A stretch of 42,038 nt of DNA from Endozoicomonas arenosclerae (GTDB taxonomy: Bacteria; Pseudomonadota; Gammaproteobacteria; Pseudomonadales; Endozoicomonadaceae): positions 1 through 42,038 of the forward strand of contig NZ_LASA01000173.1 of assembly GCF_001562015.1 (NCBI RefSeq). Direction: 5' to 3'. The position numbers were made by a program, and so were the translations under genes. This document shows positions 36,912 to 42,038 of this stretch, piece after piece (position 1 is the stretch's first letter; each line of letters opens with the position of its first letter). The notes beneath the pieces were generated by a model, which was not told the origin of the DNA, did not search any database, and saw only the letters and a program-made list of their open reading frames with translations.

Positions 36912-38156
36912 TTAGACACCATTACTCTCAACAGGTTCCCGGTCCAGCTCAAATACCGAATGCAGAGCCCTGACAGCCAGCTCCAGGTACTTTTCTGCAA
37001 TAATGACCGAGACCTTGATTTCTGAGGTCGAAATAATCTGGATATTGATCCCTTCTGCCGCCAGTGCTTCAAACATCTGGGTGGCAACACCCGCATGGGA
37101 CCTCATACCTACACCGACTATGGAGACTTTCGCTATCTTCCCATCGCCATCGTATTCTCTGGCACCCAGCTCTTCACACACTTTGGCGCAAACATCCAGA
37201 GTCCGCTGATAGTCATTTCGGTGGACAGTAAAGGTAAAGTCGGTAGTACGATCATCAGACACGTTCTGGACAATCATATCCACTTCAATATTGGCCTTAC
37301 TGACCGGACCCAGAATTCGGGACGCAACACCAGGAATGTCGGGCACACCTTTGATTGTGACTTTCGCTTCGTCCCTGTTAAAGGCAATGCCAGAAACAAC
37401 CGGTGATTCCATAGCTACATCCTCGTCGTCGATGGTGATAAGCGTTCCAGGGCCCTCCTGCATGGAATGCAGCACCCTCAGTTTGACATTATATTTTCCA
37501 GCGAATTCAACCGCTCGGATTTGCAGTACTTTTGAACCCAGACTGGCCATTTCCAGCATCTCTTCAAAAGTAATCTTGTCCAGACGTCTTGCCCCTTCTA
37601 CAACACGGGGGTCGGTTGTGTATACACCATCCACATCGGTATAAATCTGGCACTCATCAGCGTCCAGAGCCGCTGCCAGAGCTACTGCGGTGGTATCAGA
37701 GCCACCCCTACCCAGAGTGGTTATATTGCCCTGATCATCACGCCCCTGAAAGCCTGCAACAATAATCACTCTGCCCTGATCCAGATCAGCCCGCATTTTT
37801 TCTGTGTCTATTTTCTGGATGCGAGCCTTGGTATGAGCCTGATCTGTGACAATGGATACCTGACTGCCAGTATATGATCGTGCTGGACAGTTTCGCTCAT
37901 TGAGCGCCATAGCCAATAGGGCAATAGTGACCTGCTCGCCAGTGGAAAGCAGAACATCCATCTCTCTTGGTGTGGGTTGTTTTTGAATATTGGTTGCCAG
38001 GTCAGTCAGACGGTTGGTCTCGCCACTCATTGCTGAGACGACGACAACGACATCGTGTCCCTGATCCCTGAACCGCTTCACCTTGTCGGCTACCCCCTGG
38101 ATTCGATCCAGGTCTCCAACCGAGGTGCCGCCAAATTTTTGTACTAACAGCGCCAT
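36912..38156 (-). CDS. lysC: Aspartate kinase
   Basis: A 414-residue single-function aspartokinase, the first step of the Lys/Thr/Met/diaminopimelate pathway. The kinase domain has KFGGTSVG near the N-terminus, VVVSAMSGETNRL, GRGGSDTTAVALAA and TDVDGVYTTDPR; two ACT domains occupy about 265-410 (IPGVASRILGPVSKANIEVD and HAGVATQMFEALAAEGINIQ), where lysine and threonine feedback acts in relatives. Placed between alaS and csrA, as in Pseudomonas. The Shine-Dalgarno is weak. Confidence 0.96.
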   Translation of the reverse strand: MALLVQKFGGTSVGDLDRIQGVADKVKRFRDQGHDVVVVVSAMSGETNRLTDLATNIQKQPTPREMDVLLSTGEQVTIALLAMALNERNCPARSYTGSQVSIVTDQAHTKARIQKIDTEKMRADLDQGRVIIVAGFQGRDDQGNITTLGRGGSDTTAVALAAALDADECQIYTDVDGVYTTDPRVVEGARRLDKITFEEMLEMASLGSKVLQIRAVEFAGKYNVKLRVLHSMQEGPGTLITIDDEDVAMESPVVSGIAFNRDEAKVTIKGVPDIPGVASRILGPVSKANIEVDMIVQNVSDDRTTDFTFTVHRNDYQRTLDVCAKVCEELGAREYDGDGKIAKVSIVGVGMRSHAGVATQMFEALAAEGINIQIISTSEIKVSVIIAEKYLELAVRALHSVFELDREPVESNGV

Positions 38157-38227
38157 TTTTATATCGTTCTACATCAATCAGCCGATCTCGGAATGTAACA
38201 CGAATAGCTTCTTGAAAAAAAGCGCAG

Positions 38228-38265
38228 CCCAATAAAAACGAGCCAGAAGGCTCGTTTTTATTGGG
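38228..38265 (-). terminator. alaS terminator, 17-bp perfect stem
   Basis: CCCAATAAAAACGAGCC and its exact reverse complement (38228-38244, 38249-38265) enclose a four-base loop; the U-rich part is built into the stem, so it can act both ways. It lies 29 bases past the alaS stop. Confidence 0.93.
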
Positions 38266-38293
38266 TATGAGTCGTTCGACTTAACAAATCACA

Positions 38294-40933
38294 TTACAAT
38301 CGTTCTTGCAACCACGGCGCAATGGATTCCAGTGCTTCTTTCATTTTTGCAGGATCAGAACCACCACCCTGGGCAAAATCCGGACGACCACCACCACGAC
38401 CACCGACCTGCTCAGCCACCATTTTCAGTAAATCGCCTGCTTTCACCTTGCCAGTCAGATCCTTGGTAACACCAGCTACCAGAGGGAACTTTGCATGCCC
38501 GGGAACCGCCAGGAAGACAATACCAGTCTGCAGCTTGCCTTTGAGCTGATCCACCATATCCCTCAGAGATTTGGGATCAACACCTTCAAGCTCTGTTGCC
38601 AGCAGCTTAATACCGTTAACATCTACTGCTTGCGAGAGCAGATCCGCGCTACCCGCTGAAGTCAATTTCTGCTGAAGTTTCTGAATCTCTTTCTCAAGTT
38701 CTTTATTGCGATCCAGCAAGCTAGAAACCTTCTCCTGGAGATTTTCCTGAGAACCTTTCACCAGGCTGGCTACAGATTTCAGGGTATCTTCAAGTTTCTC
38801 CTGATACAGATCTGCAGCTCGACCTGTGACAGCCTCAATTCGACGCACACCTGCAGCAATACCAGATTCAGAAACAATTCTGAAGGAACCAATTTCACCT
38901 GTACGGGAAACATGGGTACCACCACACAACTCAACAGAAAAGCCTTCGGAACCCATGGATAATACGCGAACTTCCTCACCGTACTTTTCACCAAATAAGG
39001 CCATGGCACCTTTTTCCTGTGCCGCTTCCATACCCAGCAGTTCAGTTTCAACCTGACTGTTCTCACGAATCTGCTGGTTTACCATCTGCTCAACAGTTCT
39101 TAGCTCTTCAGGCTTAACGGCTTCAAAATGAGAAAAGTCAAAACGAAGCTTTTCAGGGTCTACCAATGAGCCCTTCTGAGTAACGTGCTCGCCCAGAACT
39201 TTGCGCAAAGCCGCATGCAACAGGTGTGTAGCTGAATGGTTCAACTCAGTGGCTTTACGGTTCTCAACATCAACATAAGCGGTGACAGTGGCCCCCAGCT
39301 TTAATTTGCCCTGGGTTATTTCAGATATATGAAGGTGGCTTTCACCCTGCTTCTGAGTATCCAGCACCTTGACCTGGCCACCGTCAAACTGCAGCAGGCC
39401 TGAATCACCTACCTGACCACCGGATTCCGCATAGAACGGGGTTGATTGCAGCACTACTGTTGCCTGCTGGCCTTCAGAAACAAAATCAACAGACTGCCCA
39501 TCAACAAACAGAGCGGTGACTTCTGCCCCGTCTTGCAGCTTCTCATAGCCGGTAAAGTCAGTAGAACCTTCAATCACCAGTTGTTCGTTGTAATCAACAC
39601 CAAACTTGCTCGCAGCTCTGGCACGCTCACGCTGAGCTTCAAGCCGTTTTTCAAAGCCTTCTTCGTCAACCGTGAGTTCACGCTCTCTGGCAATGTCATT
39701 TGTAAGGTCAACCGGGAATCCGTAGGTATCGTACAGGGTGAAAACTACATCACCTGGAATAACACTGCCTTCAAGGCCTTGCAGTTTGTCTTCAAGCAGC
39801 TTCATGCCCTTGTCGAGAGTTTTAGTGAACTGCTCTTCTTCCTGCAGAAGAATTCTTTCAATCTGGGCCTGGTTTCGAGCCAAATCCGGGTAGGCATCGC
39901 CCATTTCACGAACCAGAGAAGCTACCAGTTTGTAGAAGAATGATTGATTTGCACCCAGTTTATGGCCATGACGACAAGCCCGGCGAATAATCCTGCGTAG
40001 TGTGTAACCACGACTTTCATTGGATGGCATGATGCCATCGGAAATAATGAAAGAGCTGGAACGGATATGATCAGCAATGACGCGCAGCGAAGCTTCAGTA
40101 GTAGCTACACCACCCAGAATTTCAGAGGCATCTTTCAGGAGGTTCTGGAAAATATCGATGTCATAGTTACTGTGACCACCCTGCATAATGGCAGCAATTC
40201 GCTCCAGTCCCATGCCCGTATCTACGGAAGGCTTTGGCAAAGGCTCCATTGTCCCGTCAGCCTGACGGTTGTACTGCATGAAAACGATGTTCCAGATTTC
40301 AATAAAGCGATCGCCATCTTCTTCCGGTGTACCAGGGCGACCACCCCAGATATGATCACCATGATCATAGAAAATTTCTGTACAAGGACCACAGGGGCCG
40401 GTATCTCCCATTTGCCAGAAATTGTCTGAGGCGTAAGGAGCGCCCTTGTTGTCACCAATACGAATAATGCTGTCTGCGGGTACACCGATTTCTTTCACCC
40501 AGATGTTATAAGCTTCATCATCGGATTCATACACAGTCACACAAAGACGCTCGACGGGCAGCTGCAGCTTTTCCGTCAGGAAAGTCCATGCAAAACGGAT
40601 AGCATCCTGCTTGAAATAGTCACCAAAACTGAAGTTACCCAGCATTTCAAAAAAGGTGTGGTGACGAGCGGTGTACCCGACGTTTTCCAGGTCATTGTGC
40701 TTGCCGCCAGCACGGACACATTTCTGGGATGTAGTGGCTCGGCTGTACGCTCGTTGCTCCCTGCCAAGGAATGTATCCTTGAACTGGTTCATACCTGCAT
40801 TGGTAAACAGCAGGGTTGGGTCATCGTGAGGTACCAGAGAACTACTGGGTACAATTTCGTGCCCATTTTCTCTGAAGTATTCAAGAAAAGCAGAGCGAAT
40901 CTCAGCACTTTTCATATAAGTCACACGAGTCAT
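38294..40933 (-). CDS. alaS: Alanyl-tRNA synthetase
   Basis: An 879-residue class II synthetase (E. coli 876 aa). The catalytic core holds [31 protein letters not shown] and GMGLERIAA; the editing domain has the zinc ligands of NHSATHLLH and CGGTHV; the C-terminal C-Ala region ends with the glycine-rich [15 protein letters not shown]. The ATG at 40933 has GGAAG six bases upstream and is used; the usual family start MKSAEIR is at 40915 but has no Shine-Dalgarno, so the true start may be either. Upstream of lysC and csrA on the same strand. Confidence 0.97.
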   Translation of the reverse strand: MTRVTYMKSAEIRSAFLEYFRENGHEIVPSSSLVPHDDPTLLFTNAGMNQFKDTFLGREQRAYSRATTSQKCVRAGGKHNDLENVGYTARHHTFFEMLGNFSFGDYFKQDAIRFAWTFLTEKLQLPVERLCVTVYESDDEAYNIWVKEIGVPADSIIRIGDNKGAPYASDNFWQMGDTGPCGPCTEIFYDHGDHIWGGRPGTPEEDGDRFIEIWNIVFMQYNRQADGTMEPLPKPSVDTGMGLERIAAIMQGGHSNYDIDIFQNLLKDASEILGGVATTEASLRVIADHIRSSSFIISDGIMPSNESRGYTLRRIIRRACRHGHKLGANQSFFYKLVASLVREMGDAYPDLARNQAQIERILLQEEEQFTKTLDKGMKLLEDKLQGLEGSVIPGDVVFTLYDTYGFPVDLTNDIARERELTVDEEGFEKRLEAQRERARAASKFGVDYNEQLVIEGSTDFTGYEKLQDGAEVTALFVDGQSVDFVSEGQQATVVLQSTPFYAESGGQVGDSGLLQFDGGQVKVLDTQKQGESHLHISEITQGKLKLGATVTAYVDVENRKATELNHSATHLLHAALRKVLGEHVTQKGSLVDPEKLRFDFSHFEAVKPEELRTVEQMVNQQIRENSQVETELLGMEAAQEKGAMALFGEKYGEEVRVLSMGSEGFSVELCGGTHVSRTGEIGSFRIVSESGIAAGVRRIEAVTGRAADLYQEKLEDTLKSVASLVKGSQENLQEKVSSLLDRNKELEKEIQKLQQKLTSAGSADLLSQAVDVNGIKLLATELEGVDPKSLRDMVDQLKGKLQTGIVFLAVPGHAKFPLVAGVTKDLTGKVKAGDLLKMVAEQVGGRGGGRPDFAQGGGSDPAKMKEALESIAPWLQERL

Positions 40934-41042
40934 ACAGGTCTTCCAAACGGGAGATTGAACAGCAATCTATACAAAAACGGTCATTATATAGAAGGGAACG
41001 AAAAACAGCTATGGACGTTGATTCAAGCCAGCCAATGGTTTT

Positions 41043-41534
41043 TCAGCGGTATTCCTTACAGAACAGGGCTAATGACTCCTTGAGAGCCAAACACTTCTCA
41101 GGGAAGCCTTCCATAACCAGCACTTCTGCAGCCACCTCAGCAGTACAAAGTCCACCTGAGGCTTGATTACGCCTTAGATCATACACAGATTTTTCATCGG
41201 ATTGGATCTCACACAAGGGCAGATTATGCAGATAGGGACTTTGCCGGTACATTTTTCTGGCCTGCTGCCAGGTTCCATCCAGCAAAATATAGAGCGGCTT
41301 CCTTGCTCCCCCTGAATCTTTAAACACCTCATCATATTGCTGATAGATCGCGAACGCTTCTGGAAATACGAGTTTTGGTGCAAAACTATCCGACTCCAGC
41401 ATTGCTAACAACTGTTCAGGAGGCTCTACCCTGCTCCAGCTCTCGACAATCGTTTCCGGCATCACTTCTTTCACCAATCGTCCAGTGTTGCTTGCTTTCA
41501 ATAATTCCAGTGGGTGGGTCAGCAGATAGATCAA
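41043..41534 (-). CDS. TapT-like DTW protein, N-terminally truncated
   Basis: 163 residues closely matching the C-terminal two-thirds of E. coli TapT (YfiP), the tRNA-uridine aminocarboxypropyltransferase that makes acp3U47: SNTGRL, LLDGTWQQARKMYRQSPYL with the DTW-type motif, and CTAEVAAEVL. The family N-terminus, about 50 residues with the cysteine cluster RCxRC...LCLC, is missing: an in-frame TAA lies eight codons before the first usable codon, a TTG without a Shine-Dalgarno. The terminator of the RTX gene sits 48 bases upstream. It is either a 5'-truncated remnant or a shortened, perhaps inactive, protein. Confidence 0.7.
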   Translation of the reverse strand: MIYLLTHPLELLKASNTGRLVKEVMPETIVESWSRVEPPEQLLAMLESDSFAPKLVFPEAFAIYQQYDEVFKDSGGARKPLYILLDGTWQQARKMYRQSPYLHNLPLCEIQSDEKSVYDLRRNQASGGLCTAEVAAEVLVMEGFPEKCLALKESLALFCKEYR

Positions 41535-41581
41535 GGCTTTCGGCTCATTATCTTAGAAATACAAATAATTGCTTGGACAAT

Positions 41582-41617
41582 AAAAAAGGGACTAACCTGT
41601 TGGTCAGTCCCTTTTTT
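41582..41617 (-). terminator. RTX gene terminator
   Basis: AAAAAAGGGACTAACC/GGTCAGTCCCTTTTTT with a TGTT loop and a single mismatch. It begins 17 bases past the RTX stop and can act both ways. Confidence 0.92.
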
Positions 41618-41633
41618 AGGCGATTGAATAATA

Positions 41634-42038
41634 TCAATCTATCTGAAGGTTGCCATCATCAATCAGGTTGTTGAGGATTTCTGAATCAGTGCTTCCGCCA
41701 CCGTAACTCGACAGGTCGACACCCTCAAGTTTAATTTTCTGGGTGACATCGCCATTGGCATCCGGCTTCACTTCAATAGTCGTATCACCATCTTCGAAGT
41801 TCAGGCTTAGATATTGATCCAAAGGTTCTGACTCATTCACCAGCACATCACTCAGATCAATCACATCACCGCCAGACCCAGTACTGAAATCAGTAATCGT
41901 ATCCAGTGCTGGCGAGCCTCCAGTCCCTACGTCTGATGAATCCCAGATAAACGTATCACTGTCGTTACCTCCGGTCAGGATATCGTCACCTGCTCCACCG
42001 GTAATCTGATCGCTTTGATCTGTACTAACAGTCTCCTG
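41634..42038 (-). CDS. RTX protein, C-terminal end with type I secretion signal (partial)
   Basis: 134 residues of a protein whose start lies beyond the right edge; the frame is open to the last base. An RTX nonapeptide pair (GGAGDDILTGGNDSDTF) that binds calcium is followed by DTITDFS and a C-terminal type I secretion target of the VC_A0849 kind: VIDLSDVLVNES, LDQYLSLNF, DTTIEVKPDANGD, ILNNLIDDGNLQID. Proteins with this end are usually very large surface adhesins or toxins exported by an ABC/MFP/TolC system; which one cannot be told from this fragment. No secretion genes are in the window. Confidence 0.88.
   Translation of the reverse strand, partial: QETVSTDQSDQITGGAGDDILTGGNDSDTFIWDSSDVGTGGSPALDTITDFSTGSGGDVIDLSDVLVNESEPLDQYLSLNFEDGDTTIEVKPDANGDVTQKIKLEGVDLSSYGGGSTDSEILNNLIDDGNLQID

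Overview
The window is a chromosomal segment of a gammaproteobacterium. The order serC-pheA-hisC-tyrA/aroA(fused)-cmk-rpsA-ihfB-lapA-lapB and the neighbouring ubiG-mupP-yciK operon are the arrangement of the Pseudomonas/Oceanospirillales group. The window also carries a complete MukF-MukE-MukB condensin of the enterobacterial/vibrio kind, which Pseudomonas lacks. A marine Oceanospirillales-type bacterium, possibly Endozoicomonas or a close relative, fits best; that genus guess is from memory of gene content and was not tested.

Layout. 1-660: an 11-bp tandem repeat and a small secreted helix-hairpin-helix protein. 661-14941, all on the minus strand: lapB, lapA, ihfB, rpsA, cmk, tyrA-aroA, hisC, pheA, serC and gyrA, running from DNA topology and serine/aromatic amino-acid synthesis to ribosomal protein S1, IHF and LPS assembly control. 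14942-15668 is a long divergent intergenic region with several hairpins and an orphan terminator. 15669-17931: the overlapping ubiG-mupP-yciK operon, closed by a strong terminator. 18094-21042: two secreted enzymes, a nucleoside hydrolase and a duplicated e(P4)-type acid phosphatase, which look like a periplasmic nucleotide-scavenging pair. 21014-21418: a PPC/DUF296 protein, preceded by a region with the look of a structured RNA ending in a terminator. 21986-28477: mukF-mukE-mukB, overlapping genes with TTG starts for mukF and mukE. 28557-29471: a membrane-anchored alpha/beta hydrolase.

29743-36265 corresponds to the csrA-tRNA(Ser)-tRNA(Arg) locus known from enterobacteria, here rearranged. 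Seven tRNA genes (two Ser-GCU, five Arg-ACG) stand behind a near-consensus promoter. They are followed by a multi-hairpin element fused to a remnant of a tRNA-Ser 3' end. The array is separated from csrA and an eighth tRNA gene (Ser-GCU) by a 3.9-kb autotransporter gene and a lipoprotein esterase, set in AT-rich DNA. 36293-40933 holds csrA, lysC and alaS. 41043-41534 is a TapT-like DTW protein lacking its N-terminal cysteine cluster. The right edge holds the C-terminal end of an RTX protein with a type I secretion signal.

Working links: serC, pheA, hisC and tyrA-aroA supply serine, Phe, Tyr and chorismate; gyrA, ihfB and mukFEB act on chromosome structure; csrA, the tRNAs, alaS and lysC form the translation/post-transcriptional block; the autotransporter, RTX protein, secreted hydrolases and phosphatase face the environment or a host. 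Most housekeeping calls are secure. The structured RNA, the multi-hairpin element and the operator-like repeats are proposals from sequence pattern alone.
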